Source: DATKPC01 sp035524275 (GTDB taxonomy: Bacteria > Pseudomonadota > Gammaproteobacteria > Burkholderiales > Burkholderiaceae_F). From it: 30,038 bases of DNA. Below the pieces are notes generated by a model. The model did not search any database and was not told the origin of the DNA. It saw only the letters and a list, made by a program, of their open reading frames with translations. The DNA lies in contig DATKPC010000068.1 of assembly GCA_035524275.1 (NCBI GenBank), positions 1 through 30,038 of the forward strand, in the 5' to 3' direction. The translations under genes and the position numbers were made by a program. Each line of letters begins with the position of its first letter. The first letter of the stretch is position 1. Positions 1 to 7,762 of this stretch are shown piece by piece.

Positions 1-205
1 TCTGGGTCTTCATGGCCGCGATGATAAACAACGCCGGCCCTCTCCCCCTACCCCTCTCCCGCTTCGCGGGCGAGGGGAGTTCCGGCGTCAGCCGTTGGGG
101 AAATGTGTCGATTCGCGACGACGAAGCTCCCCTCGCCCGCGAAGCGGGAGAGGGGTAGGGGGAGAGGGCCGGCGTTGTTTATCATCGCGGCCATGAAGAC
201 CCAGA
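1..205. repeat. Perfect 79-bp inverted repeat with 47-nt loop
   Basis: Bases 1-79 are the exact reverse complement of 127-205, and 80-126 form the loop. The inner part of each arm is a pyrimidine/purine-rich element containing the small palindrome CCCGCTTCGCGGG, the kind of dispersed intergenic repeat common in proteobacteria. The outer part of each arm is different: it is ordinary unique sequence that includes the dgkA start codon and its first 13 bases. The left arm reaches base 1, so the symmetry may continue outside the window. It may be a real duplication or an assembly fold-back at a contig end. Confidence 0.95.
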
Positions 206-621
206 TGCCGGCCGACACCGGGCCGACGATGCCGCCGGGCGACAGCCGCACGCTCAAGGGCAAGCGCGGCCTGCAGCGCCTGCTCAATGCGACGCGCTAC
301 TCGGCCGAAGGCCTGCGCTCGGCGTGGGACGACGAGGACGCGTTCCGCCAGGAGGTCATCCTCGCCGCGGTGATGATCCCGGTCGCGGTCGCGCTGCCGA
401 TCACGCTGGTCGAGAAGATCGTGCTGGTCGGCGTGGTCGTGCTCGTCCTGGTCGTGGAACTGCTCAATACGGCGGTCGAGGTCGCCGTCGACCGCGACAG
501 CTACCGCATCGATCCGCTTGGCAAGCGAGCGAAGGATTTCGGCAGCGCCGCCGTGATGCTGTCGCTGGCGCTCGCCGGCGGCACCTGGGTCGCGATACTC
601 GCGGCGCATTTCCTGGGTTGA
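193..621 (+). CDS. dgkA: Diacylglycerol kinase (prokaryotic DgkA type)
   Basis: A 142-residue inner-membrane enzyme that phosphorylates diacylglycerol to phosphatidate, recycling lipid released by periplasmic glucan or lipid A modification. The family signature is clear: an amphipathic N-terminal helix with AAW..E.AFRQE-like residues (about 42-54), the catalytic helix ELLNTAVEVAVD (89-100), then KRAKD (111-115) and three membrane segments near 55-72, 77-97 and 117-138. Typical family members are about 120 residues. I chose ATG 193 because an upstream in-frame ATG at 103 would translate the repeat element into a basic, low-complexity leader. There is no clear ribosome-binding site before 193. 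The first 13 bases lie inside the inverted repeat. purC starts 17 bases after the stop. Confidence 0.93.
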   Translation: MKTQMPADTGPTMPPGDSRTLKGKRGLQRLLNATRYSAEGLRSAWDDEDAFRQEVILAAVMIPVAVALPITLVEKIVLVGVVVLVLVVELLNTAVEVAVDRDSYRIDPLGKRAKDFGSAAVMLSLALAGGTWVAILAAHFLG

Positions 622-638
622 AGGGCCACCGCCAGCCG

Positions 639-1544
639 ATGCCGCGCGACGCACCGCTGTTCGAGACGAACCTGACGTCGTTGCCGCTCGTGCATCGGGG
701 CAAGGTGCGCGACAGCTACGCGGTGGGCGCGGACAAGCTGCTGATCGTCACGACCGATCGGCTGTCGGCGTTCGACGTCGTGATGGCCCAGCCGATACCC
801 GGGAAGGGCCGGGTCCTCAACCAGATGTCGAACTTCTGGTTCGAGCGCCTGGCCGCGATCGTCCCGAATCACCTCACCGGAATCCCGCCGGAGCAGGTCG
901 TCGCTCCCGACGAGGTCGCGCAGGTTCGCGGGCGTGCGGTCGTCGCGCGGCGGCTCAGGCCGCTGCCGATCGAGGCCGTCGTCCGCGGCTACCTGATCGG
1001 ATCCGGATGGAAGGACTACCAGGCCACCGGCACGGTCTGCGGGACGGCGCTGCCGGCCGGGCTGCAGCTCGCCGCGCGGCTGCCGCAGCCGATCTTCACG
1101 CCGGCGGAGAAGGCCGAACTGGGCCGCCACGACGAGAACATCACGCTCGCGCAGGTCGAGAAGCGCATCGGCGCGGCGCTCACGATCCGCTTGCGCGACG
1201 TCAGCCTGGCGCTCTACGCCGAGGCCGCACGCCACGCGGCGACGCGCGGGATCATCGTCGCCGACACGAAGTTCGAGTTCGGCGTCGACGACGCCGGCGC
1301 GCTGCGCCTGATGGACGAGGTGCTGACCGCGGATTCGTCGCGATTCTGGCCCGTCGACGCGTATCGCGAGGGCATCTCGCCGCCGAGCTTCGACAAGCAG
1401 TTCGTGCGCGACTGGCTCGAGGCGCAGCCCTGGAACAAGGCCCCGCCGCCGCCGACGCTGCCGGCCGACGTCATCGAGCGGACCGCGCTGCGCTATCGCG
1501 AGGCGCTGCGGCGCCTCACCGGCCAGGACCTGGCCGACGAATGA
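639..1544 (+). CDS. purC: Phosphoribosylaminoimidazole-succinocarboxamide synthase
   Basis: SAICAR synthetase, 301 residues, the cytosolic purine-biosynthesis step that joins CAIR and aspartate using ATP. Both family signatures are visible: LPIEAVVRGYLIGS (109-122) and IVADTKFEFG (206-215). The N-terminal GKVRDSY (21-27) and LSAFDVV (42-48) motifs are also present. The length suits the roughly 300-residue form found in yeast and many proteobacteria rather than the 237-residue E. coli form. The start is ATG 639; the longer upstream reading frame runs antiparallel-like through dgkA and has no family match. It is followed after 16 bases by purE, so purC-purE-purK-sua5 is probably one transcript. 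Confidence 0.96.
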   Translation: MPRDAPLFETNLTSLPLVHRGKVRDSYAVGADKLLIVTTDRLSAFDVVMAQPIPGKGRVLNQMSNFWFERLAAIVPNHLTGIPPEQVVAPDEVAQVRGRAVVARRLRPLPIEAVVRGYLIGSGWKDYQATGTVCGTALPAGLQLAARLPQPIFTPAEKAELGRHDENITLAQVEKRIGAALTIRLRDVSLALYAEAARHAATRGIIVADTKFEFGVDDAGALRLMDEVLTADSSRFWPVDAYREGISPPSFDKQFVRDWLEAQPWNKAPPPPTLPADVIERTALRYREALRRLTGQDLADE

Positions 1545-1560
1545 GCGCCTCGCCCGTCGC

Positions 1561-2136
1561 ATGACACGGCCGCCCGGTACGGACGACGTCCCGATCCTCG
1601 GCGCCGCGGCGGCCTCGGCGGCGCCGCGGCCGTGCGTCGGCGTGGTGATGGGCTCGGATTCGGACTGGGACACGATGCGGCACGCCTGCGCGTTGCTGCA
1701 GGATTTCGACGTGCCGTTCGAGGCCCGCGTCGTTTCCGCGCATCGAACGCCCGACCTGATGTTCGCCTACGCCGAGGCGGCGCGCGGCCGCGGACTGCGG
1801 GCCATCATCGCCGGGGCCGGAGGCGCGGCGCACCTTCCGGGAATGATCGCGTCCAAGACGACCGTCCCGGTGCTCGGCGTTCCGGTCGCGTCGCGCCACC
1901 TGCAGGGGCAGGACAGCCTCCTGTCCATCGTCCAGATGCCGCGCGGCATTCCGGTCGCGACCTTCGCGATCGGAGCCGCCGGCGCGGCCAACGCGGCGCT
2001 GTTCGCGGTCGCTATGCTGGCGTCGGACGACGCACGCCTCGCGGAGCGGCTTGCGCATTTCCGGGCCGCGCAGGCGGCCAAGGTGCGCGGCATGTCGCTG
2101 CCGCCGGCGTCGTCCGGCACCACCTCCGCCGAATGA
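1561..2136 (+). CDS. purE: N5-carboxyaminoimidazole ribonucleotide mutase
   Basis: Class I PurE, 191 residues, which moves the carboxylate of N5-CAIR to give CAIR, working directly after PurK. It shows GSDSD (31-35), the SAHR motif with the catalytic histidine (59-62) and GAGGAAHLPGM (85-95), followed by the SIVQMPRGIPV segment. The pairing with purK fits class I. The first 24 residues or so are an alanine-rich extension before the conserved core; ATG 1561 is the most upstream credible start and lies 16 bases after the purC stop. The stop overlaps the purK start (ATGA at 2133-2136), which implies translational coupling. Confidence 0.95.
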   Translation: MTRPPGTDDVPILGAAAASAAPRPCVGVVMGSDSDWDTMRHACALLQDFDVPFEARVVSAHRTPDLMFAYAEAARGRGLRAIIAGAGGAAHLPGMIASKTTVPVLGVPVASRHLQGQDSLLSIVQMPRGIPVATFAIGAAGAANAALFAVAMLASDDARLAERLAHFRAAQAAKVRGMSLPPASSGTTSAE

Positions 2137-3317
2137 CAGGCGTCGCGGCGCGACGCCTGGAGCCGGGGGCGTGGCTCGGCGTCCTGGGTGGCGGCCAACT
2201 CGGCCGGATGTTCTGTGCCGCAGCGCAGTCGCTGGGCTATCGCGTCTGCGTGCTCGATCCCGATGCCACGGCGCCCGCCGGCGCGGTCGCCGACGAGCAT
2301 CTCGTCGCCGCCTACGGCGACGCTGCGGCGCTCGACCGGCTCGCGTCGCAATGTGCGGCGGTGACGACCGAATTCGAGAACGTCCCGGCGGCCGCGCTCG
2401 CGCGGCTGGCCCGCGACGTCGCGGTGAGTCCGTCCGCCGCCAGCGTCGCGGTGGCGCAGGACCGGCTCGAGGAGAAGGCCTTCCTCGCGACGTGCATCGA
2501 TGTCGCGCCGCATGCGGCGATCCGCTCGCCGCACGACCTGCGGGACGTTCCGGACGCGCTGTTCCCCGGGCTGCTGAAATCGGCGCGCCTCGGTTACGAC
2601 GGCAAGGGGCAGGCGCGCGTCGCGAGCGCCGCCGAGGCGGCGGCCGCATGGGGCGCGCTCGGCTCCGTCGACTGCATCCTCGAGCGTCGCCTCGAACTGG
2701 CGCGCGAGGTTTCGGTGATCGTCTGCCGAGGGCGCGATGGCGCCGCGGTCGCCTACCCGGTCGTCGAGAACGAGCATCGGCACGGAATTCTCGCCGCCTC
2801 GATCGTCCCGGCGCGCGTGCCCGACGCGCTCGCGGAGCGCGCGCGCGACGCGGCGCTGCGCATTGCGCAGCGCCTCGACTATGTGGGCGTGCTGTGCGTC
2901 GAGTTCTTCGTCCTCGCCGACGGCCGCCTCGTCGCCAACGAGATGGCGCCGCGTCCGCACAACAGCGGCCATGCAACGATCGAGGCGTGCGTCGCGAGCC
3001 AGTTCGAGCAGCAGGCGCGAGTGCTCGCCGGCCAGCCGCTCGGCGACGTGCGCCTCGTGCAGCCGGCCGTGATGCTCAACATCCTCGGCGACGCCTGGTT
3101 CGACGGCGAGGCGCGGCGGCGCCCGCCGTTCGAGCGCGTCCTGCAGATCGCCGGCGCATGCCTGCACCTGTACGGCAAGCACGAGCCGCGGCGCGGCCGC
3201 AAGATGGGCCACGTGACCGTCGTCGCGGCGACTCGGCGCGAAGCGCTGGAGCGCGCCGCGCTGGCCGCACGCGCGCTCGGTATCGAGCCGCCGTCGGCCG
3301 GCGCGGACCCGGCATGA
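2133..3317 (+). CDS. purK: N5-carboxyaminoimidazole ribonucleotide synthase
   Basis: ATP-grasp enzyme of 394 residues that makes N5-CAIR from AIR, bicarbonate and ATP; its unstable product passes to PurE. Visible features are the N-terminal GVLGGGQLGRM dinucleotide-like loop, TTEFENVP, the RLGYDGKGQ glycine-rich ATP-grasp loop and the late MAPRPHNSGHATIEAC motif that carries metal and substrate ligands. The length matches the family (about 355-400). The start ATG overlaps the purE stop and its own stop overlaps the sua5 start in the same ATGA manner, so the three genes are translated as a coupled set. Confidence 0.95.
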   Translation: MTGVAARRLEPGAWLGVLGGGQLGRMFCAAAQSLGYRVCVLDPDATAPAGAVADEHLVAAYGDAAALDRLASQCAAVTTEFENVPAAALARLARDVAVSPSAASVAVAQDRLEEKAFLATCIDVAPHAAIRSPHDLRDVPDALFPGLLKSARLGYDGKGQARVASAAEAAAAWGALGSVDCILERRLELAREVSVIVCRGRDGAAVAYPVVENEHRHGILAASIVPARVPDALAERARDAALRIAQRLDYVGVLCVEFFVLADGRLVANEMAPRPHNSGHATIEACVASQFEQQARVLAGQPLGDVRLVQPAVMLNILGDAWFDGEARRRPPFERVLQIAGACLHLYGKHEPRRGRKMGHVTVVAATRREALERAALAARALGIEPPSAGADPA

Positions 3318-4390
3318 CGGGCGACGCCGCCGGCGGCGCGGCGGACGGCCTCGCACGTCCGGATCCGCGGCTCATCGAGCGCGCCGTCGGGATTCTCGCG
3401 CGCGGCGGGCTCGTCGCCTTCCCGACCGAAACCGTCTACGGCTTGGGCGCGGACGCCGACAATGCCGCGGCCGTGGCGGCGATCTTCGCGGCGAAGGGGC
3501 GGCCGGCCGACCACCCGGTCATCGTCCATGTCGCGGGCGTCGAAGCCCTGCCGGCGTGGACACGCGGCGATCTCGCGGCGGCGCGGCGACTTGCCGCGGC
3601 CTTCTGGCCGGGTCCGCTGACGCTCGTGCTGCGCTCGTCAGCGAGGGCGCTGCCGGTGGTGACCGGTGGCCAGGACACCGTCGGACTCCGGTCGCCGGCG
3701 CATCCGTGGGCGCGTGCGCTGCTGGCGGCGTGGACGACGGCACGCGGGGACGTCGCCGCCGGACTGGCCGCGCCGAGCGCGAATCGCTTCGGCTACATCA
3801 GCCCGACGAGCGCGCAGCACGTGCGCGAGGGGCTGGGCGAAAAGCCCGCCGGCGCCGTCGACCTGATCCTCGACGGCGGCGCCTGCGAGTTCGGCATCGA
3901 ATCGACGATCGTCGATCTGTCGACGGACCTGCCGAGGGTCCTGCGCCCCGGGGCGATCGGCGCCGATCGCCTGGCGCGGGCGCTCGGGGCCGCCGTGGCG
4001 GAGGAAGACCGCCGGCTGCCCCGGCTGGCGGCCGCGGCGCCGCGCGTGTCGGGCAGCCTGGAGCAGCACTACGCGCCACGCCGGCCTCTCGAACTCGTCG
4101 CGGCCGCGGAATTGCCGGCGCGGCTCGCGGCACTGCGCGGGCGGACGGTCGCCGTGCTCGGCCCCGCAGCGGAAGTCGGCAGCGACGCCGAAAGTGCCCG
4201 CATCGTGCTGCGTCTCGTCGCCGCGACCGAGCCGACGGCCTATGCGCATGACCTGTACCGTTGGCTGCACCAACTCGACGCGAGCGGGGCCGAGCGGATC
4301 CTGGTCGCGGCGCCACCGACGACGTCCGCGTGGCTGGCGATCAACGATCGCCTGCGGCGCGCCGCTGCGGGAACGACCCCCGCGGACTGA
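3314..4390 (+). CDS. L-threonylcarbamoyladenylate synthase (long Sua5 form)
   Basis: Makes threonylcarbamoyl-AMP from threonine, bicarbonate and ATP, the first step of the t6A modification at tRNA position 37. The YrdC-type catalytic domain covers about residues 15-210: FPTETVYGLGADA, KGRPADHPVIVHV, AAPSANRFGYISPTSAQ, and FGIESTIVDL followed by LRPGAI. A linker with SLEQHYAPRRPLE leads into the smaller C-terminal Sua5 domain, giving 358 residues, against about 190 for the short TsaC form. The ATG overlaps the purK stop. The gene converges on the response regulator with only six bases between the stops, leaving almost no room for a terminator. Confidence 0.92.
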   Translation: MTGDAAGGAADGLARPDPRLIERAVGILARGGLVAFPTETVYGLGADADNAAAVAAIFAAKGRPADHPVIVHVAGVEALPAWTRGDLAAARRLAAAFWPGPLTLVLRSSARALPVVTGGQDTVGLRSPAHPWARALLAAWTTARGDVAAGLAAPSANRFGYISPTSAQHVREGLGEKPAGAVDLILDGGACEFGIESTIVDLSTDLPRVLRPGAIGADRLARALGAAVAEEDRRLPRLAAAAPRVSGSLEQHYAPRRPLELVAAAELPARLAALRGRTVAVLGPAAEVGSDAESARIVLRLVAATEPTAYAHDLYRWLHQLDASGAERILVAAPPTTSAWLAINDRLRRAAAGTTPAD

Positions 4391-4396
4391 CGGGCT

Positions 4397-5044
4397 TCAA
4401 GCCTCGATCAGGCCGTGGCGAAGCGCGATCAGCGTGAGTTCCGCCTGGTTGCTCGCGCCCAGCTTCTGCTTGATGTTGTAGAGGTGCGTGCCGACCGTCG
4501 ATGGCGAGATGTTGCGCGCCTCGGCGATCTGGTTGACCGACTGGCCGCGGGCGAGCTGCAGGAAGACCTCGAATTCGCGCTCCGACAGCCGCTCGACCGG
4601 GTCGTTGCCGCCGCCCAGGTCGTGCAGCGCGAGCCGGTGGGCGATCTGCGCGTCGAGGAAGGGCCGGCCGTCGGCGACGGTGCGGATCGCCTCGATCAGC
4701 GATTCGGGCGCCGTGCGCTTGGACAGGTAGCCGAGGGCACCGGCCCGCAGCATGCGCTTCGGGTGCATCGTGTCTTCGTGGGCGGACAGCACGAGCACGC
4801 GCGCCTGCCGGTCGCGCCCGAGGATCCGGTTGACCGCCTCGATGCCTCCCATTCCGGGCATCGAGATGTCGATCACGACGACGTCCGGCGCGTGCTGCAC
4901 GAAGCCCTGGTAGGCGCTTTCGCCACTGTCGGCCTCGGCGACGACCTCGATGTCCGGCGTTTCCTGCAGCAGCAGGCGGAACCCCATCCGGACGACCGCG
5001 TGGTCGTCGGCGAGCAGGACGCGGATCCGGGACTTCATCTGCAT
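4397..5044 (-). CDS. NarL/FixJ-family response regulator (MoxX-like)
   Basis: A 215-residue regulator. Receiver domain: acidic pair D13-D14, phosphoacceptor D59 (in VVVIDISMPGMGG), S87 and K109. C-terminal LuxR-type helix-turn-helix at about 150-210 (LSEREFEVFLQLARGQS and the SPSTVGTHL recognition helix). It follows its histidine kinase by 10 bases on the same strand, and that unit is divergent from pqqABCDE. In methylotrophs, MoxYX-type pairs control methanol oxidation genes, so control of PQQ or PQQ-dependent dehydrogenases is a reasonable inference. Start choice: ATG 5044 or ATG 5038; neither has a clear Shine-Dalgarno sequence. A longer frame to 5101 overlaps the kinase and is not preferred. 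Confidence 0.93.
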   Translation of the reverse strand: MQMKSRIRVLLADDHAVVRMGFRLLLQETPDIEVVAEADSGESAYQGFVQHAPDVVVIDISMPGMGGIEAVNRILGRDRQARVLVLSAHEDTMHPKRMLRAGALGYLSKRTAPESLIEAIRTVADGRPFLDAQIAHRLALHDLGGGNDPVERLSEREFEVFLQLARGQSVNQIAEARNISPSTVGTHLYNIKQKLGASNQAELTLIALRHGLIEA

Positions 5045-5054
5045 CGCGTGGCGC

Positions 5055-6434
5055 TCATTCGATCGCTGCGGCGCGCGGCTCTTCCCAGCCGCTCGCGGCA
5101 AGCGGCAGGCGCACCTTCAGGTCGACGCCGTGCGGCTGCGCCGGCGCGAAACTCAACTCGCCGGCCAGCGCCAGCACGCGCTCGCGAAGGCCGGCAAGCC
5201 CGAGGCGCCCACGCTGGGTCCAGTCCGGCGGCAGGCCCGACCCATTATCGACGACGCGCACGTCGATGGCAGCGCCCGCGACGGCGAGCGACACGGCGAC
5301 GCGCGTGCCGCCGGAGTGTCGGACCGCGTTCGTGACCGCTTCCTGGACGATCCGGTAGGCGGCCGTGGCGACGGCCTCCGGGATTTCCGCCGGCAGCGTC
5401 GATGCGTCGAGCGAGAATTCGATCGCCGGCTGCCGCGCGCGCCACTCGGCGATCATCTCGACGAGCGCTTCGCCGAGTCCGGCCTCGTCGAGCGGCAGCG
5501 GCCGCAGTCGCGAGATCAGCCGGTGCACGCCATCGTACATCTGGGCCGCCGTCGTCGCGACGAGGCGCGCCGTCTGCGCGCTCGTCGCGTCGTGCGGCTC
5601 GGTGCGCTGCGCGATCGACAGGCTCATGCTCTTGATCGCGGTGATCTGCTGCCCGAGCTCGTCGTGCAGCTCGCGCGCGATCGCGCGCCGTTCGTGCTCG
5701 ATGCGCTCCTGGATGATCCGCGTCAGCCGGCGCGATTCGGCGAGTCGCGCGCGCGCCTCGGCTGCCGCTTCGGTCGCGGCGACGCTGTCCTGCACCGATT
5801 GCGCCATCCGGTTCATCGCGACGCTGATGCGTCGCGCCTCGGCACCGCGCGGCAGCGGCACTCGCACGCCGTATTCCCCCTGGCCGATGCGCTGCAGCGC
5901 GTCGGCCACGCGTGTCAGCGGGCGCAGCGCGATGCCCGCCAGCCCGTAGACGAGCGCGCTGACGAGCGCGAAGCCGACGGCGGCAACGACGAGCATCTTC
6001 GACAGCTCGTCCCAGCCGTCGAGCGCCGCGCGCGACGGGTCCGCGCGCAGCACCATGCGTCCGGCGTCGATGCGGATCTCGACCGGATTGAGCGGTGGCT
6101 CGACGATCCGCGAGAACCACGCCGGCGCCGAACGGCCGGCCTTGTAGGTGAACGGCGGCGAGCGGTACAGCGTGTTCCCGCGGGCGTCGAACAGCGTGAT
6201 GTCGTTGGCCCGCACGCGCCCGAGCTGCTGCAGGAACGTCACCATCGCCGGCAGGCCGCCATAGCCGTAGGCCTCGCTGACGCGCCGCAGCACCTGCGTC
6301 GCGACGAGGCTCGATCCCTCGATCTCCTCGCGCACGCTGCGCCGCGTGTCGTCGATCCGCTCCCAGACGAGCAGCGCGACGAAGACGGCGACGAGCGCGG
6401 TGATGATCAGGTTGATCTGGAGGCGGAGGCTCAT
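5055..6434 (-). CDS. Sensor histidine kinase, LapD/MoxY-like sensor domain
   Basis: Inner-membrane kinase of 459 residues. Order: membrane segment 8-25, periplasmic domain 26-146 resembling the LapD/MoxY N-terminal family, second membrane segment about 147-168, HAMP linker about 169-221, HisKA_3 dimerisation helix with phosphoacceptor H257 (ELHDELGQQ), and a HATPase domain with the NAVRHS N-box and DNGSG. The HisKA_3 class pairs with NarL-type regulators such as the gene just downstream. The start ATG 6434 was chosen because the membrane helix begins a few residues later; the frame stays open to 6713 but that would run into pqqA. The ligand is unknown; a product or substrate of PQQ-dependent oxidation is an inference from context. 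Confidence 0.9.
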   Translation of the reverse strand: MSLRLQINLIITALVAVFVALLVWERIDDTRRSVREEIEGSSLVATQVLRRVSEAYGYGGLPAMVTFLQQLGRVRANDITLFDARGNTLYRSPPFTYKAGRSAPAWFSRIVEPPLNPVEIRIDAGRMVLRADPSRAALDGWDELSKMLVVAAVGFALVSALVYGLAGIALRPLTRVADALQRIGQGEYGVRVPLPRGAEARRISVAMNRMAQSVQDSVAATEAAAEARARLAESRRLTRIIQERIEHERRAIARELHDELGQQITAIKSMSLSIAQRTEPHDATSAQTARLVATTAAQMYDGVHRLISRLRPLPLDEAGLGEALVEMIAEWRARQPAIEFSLDASTLPAEIPEAVATAAYRIVQEAVTNAVRHSGGTRVAVSLAVAGAAIDVRVVDNGSGLPPDWTQRGRLGLAGLRERVLALAGELSFAPAQPHGVDLKVRLPLAASGWEEPRAAAIE

Positions 6435-6687
6435 TTGTTGCGTTGCGGGATCCGAGGCGACGGTGGCGGGCTGCATTTTCGCCCACGGGGCGCCGTGTGC
6501 GTGCTCAAGAAAATCTGGAGACGCGGTTCCAGCTATTCCGGATGCGGCGCGGCGCGTCGGGCCGGAATAATTCCCATCACACCGAGGCCGGCGATGTTCC
6601 TGCGGGATCGAACCCGGGCCGAAGGTGTCCCGACCCCTCCGGAGCATCCCGTTCCGGACCTGCAACGATCGACCTGAGGAGAACGCC
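6435..6687. promoter_or_regulatory. Divergent control region between kinase and pqqA
   Basis: This 253-bp intergenic region serves both the kinase/regulator unit (-) and pqqA (+). It holds an inverted repeat ATTCCGG (6535-6541) and CCGGAAT (6562-6568), the 11-bp palindrome GGAATAATTCC (6564-6574), and further TCCGGA sites at 6638-6643 and 6653-6658. AATAAT at 6566-6571 could be a pqqA -10 element; no good -35 box is visible, which would fit an activator-dependent promoter. The function is inferred. Confidence 0.45.
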
Positions 6688-6762
6688 ATGACGTGGGAAA
6701 CCCCGGCAGCCATCGACTACCGTTTCGGCTTCGAGATCACGCTGTACATCGCGAACCGCTAA
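6688..6762 (+). CDS. pqqA: PQQ precursor peptide PqqA
   Basis: A 24-residue ribosomal peptide from which pyrroloquinoline quinone is built. The glutamate and tyrosine that become the cofactor are E16 and Y20, in the context FGFEITLYIANR, with exactly the conserved three-residue spacing. The peptide opens MTWETPAAIDYR, close to PqqA of Pseudomonas and Methylobacterium. A good Shine-Dalgarno sequence (GAGGAG) lies 7 bases before ATG 6688. PqqE cross-links E16 to Y20 while PqqD holds the peptide. A GC-rich hairpin starts 8 bases after the stop. The gene is easily missed because of its size. Confidence 0.97.
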   Translation: MTWETPAAIDYRFGFEITLYIANR

Positions 6763-6769
6763 GTTCCGA

Positions 6770-6793
6770 GCCGCCGGCCACGCGGCCGGCGGC
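6770..6793 (+). terminator. pqqA-pqqB intercistronic hairpin (attenuator)
   Basis: A perfect 10-bp stem, GCCGCCGGCC (6770-6779) with GGCCGGCGGC (6784-6793), and a 4-base loop. No T tract follows, so partial termination or 3'-end protection of the pqqA message is more likely than a full stop. A second small palindrome, GCGACCC-A-GGGTCGC (6826-6840), lies just before pqqB and covers its weak ribosome-binding site. Confidence 0.6.
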
Positions 6794-6847
6794 ATCGCGG
6801 CCGCGGCGCCCGTGGCCGAACGACCGCGACCCAGGGTCGCATCCGCC

Positions 6848-7762
6848 ATGAAACTACGCGTCCTCGGCGCCTCCGCCGGCGGTGGCTTTCCGCAGTGGAA
6901 CTGCAACTGCGCGAACTGTGCCGGGCTGCGCCACGGAAGCGTGCGCGCGAGCGCGCGGACGCAATCGTCGATCGCCGTCAGCGACGACGGCGGCTCGTGG
7001 GTCCTGTTCAACGCGTCGCCCGACATCCTGCAGCAGCTGCGCGGGTTTCCGGCCCTGCAGCCCGGACGCGCGCTGCGCGACACCGCGATCGGCGCGATCG
7101 TGCTGATCGATGCGCAGATCGACCATACGACCGGCCTGCTGATGCTGCGCGAGCACCGCCAGCCGCTCGAGATCTGGTGCACGGCGCCGGTGCGCGACGA
7201 CCTCACGGGCAACCATCCGCTGTTTCGCCTGCTCGACCACTATTGCGGGGTCCGGTGGCACGAGTTGCCGCTCGAACGGGCGTTCGAGATCCCGGCCTGC
7301 CCCGGACTGCGCTTCGAGGCGCTGCCGCTCGAGAGCAATGCGCCGCCGTATTCGCCGTACCGCGACCGGCCGCGCCGCGGCGACAACATCGGCGTGCGCA
7401 TCGTCGATGCGCGCCGAGGTACCAGCGTCTTCTACGCCCCGGGGCTGGCGCGCATCGACGACGCGGTGTGGAACGCGATGCACACCGCGTCGACGCTGCT
7501 CGTCGACGGCACCGTGTGGACCGACGACGAGCTGGTACGCCTCGGCGTGTCCACCAAGCTGGGCCGCGAGATGGGTCACCTGCCGCAACACGGTCCGGGC
7601 GGCATGATCGAATGGCTGGACCGCCTTCCGCCGACGACGCGGCGCGTCCTGATCCACATCAACAACACGAACCCGATCCTCGACGAGGACAGCGCGGAGC
7701 GCGCGGTCCTGCAGCGTCACGGCATCGAGGTCGCCTACGACGGCATGGAGATCGACGGATGA
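6848..7762 (+). CDS. pqqB: PQQ biosynthesis oxygenase PqqB
   Basis: A metallo-beta-lactamase-fold protein of 304 residues, the usual family length. PqqB is reported to hydroxylate the cross-linked Glu-Tyr diamino acid before PqqC acts. The N-terminus shows ASAGGGFPQWNCNCANC with the CxCxxC zinc site, then RTQSSIAVS, NASPDILQQ and the AQIDHTTGLLMLRE metal-site region; the C-terminal part has HLPQHGPGGM and HINNTNPIL. ATG 6848 begins exactly at the conserved N-terminus; a GTG at 6812 would add 12 unconserved residues. The stop overlaps the pqqC start (ATGA, 7759-7762). Confidence 0.96.
   Translation: MKLRVLGASAGGGFPQWNCNCANCAGLRHGSVRASARTQSSIAVSDDGGSWVLFNASPDILQQLRGFPALQPGRALRDTAIGAIVLIDAQIDHTTGLLMLREHRQPLEIWCTAPVRDDLTGNHPLFRLLDHYCGVRWHELPLERAFEIPACPGLRFEALPLESNAPPYSPYRDRPRRGDNIGVRIVDARRGTSVFYAPGLARIDDAVWNAMHTASTLLVDGTVWTDDELVRLGVSTKLGREMGHLPQHGPGGMIEWLDRLPPTTRRVLIHINNTNPILDEDSAERAVLQRHGIEVAYDGMEIDG

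Noticed and set aside
103..192. N-terminal extension of dgkA from ATG 103
   Set aside because: It would translate the dispersed repeat element into a basic low-complexity leader not found in DgkA; ATG 193 gives the family length.
501..1673. Long antisense open frame over purC
   Set aside because: Arg-rich shadow of a GC-rich gene; no family motif, and purC on the plus strand is certain.
6598..6622. tRNA T-arm-like sequence on the minus strand (CGGGTTCGATCCCG)
   Set aside because: Only the T-arm pattern is present. No acceptor stem, anticodon arm or CCA end can be built around it, and it lies in the pqqA control region.
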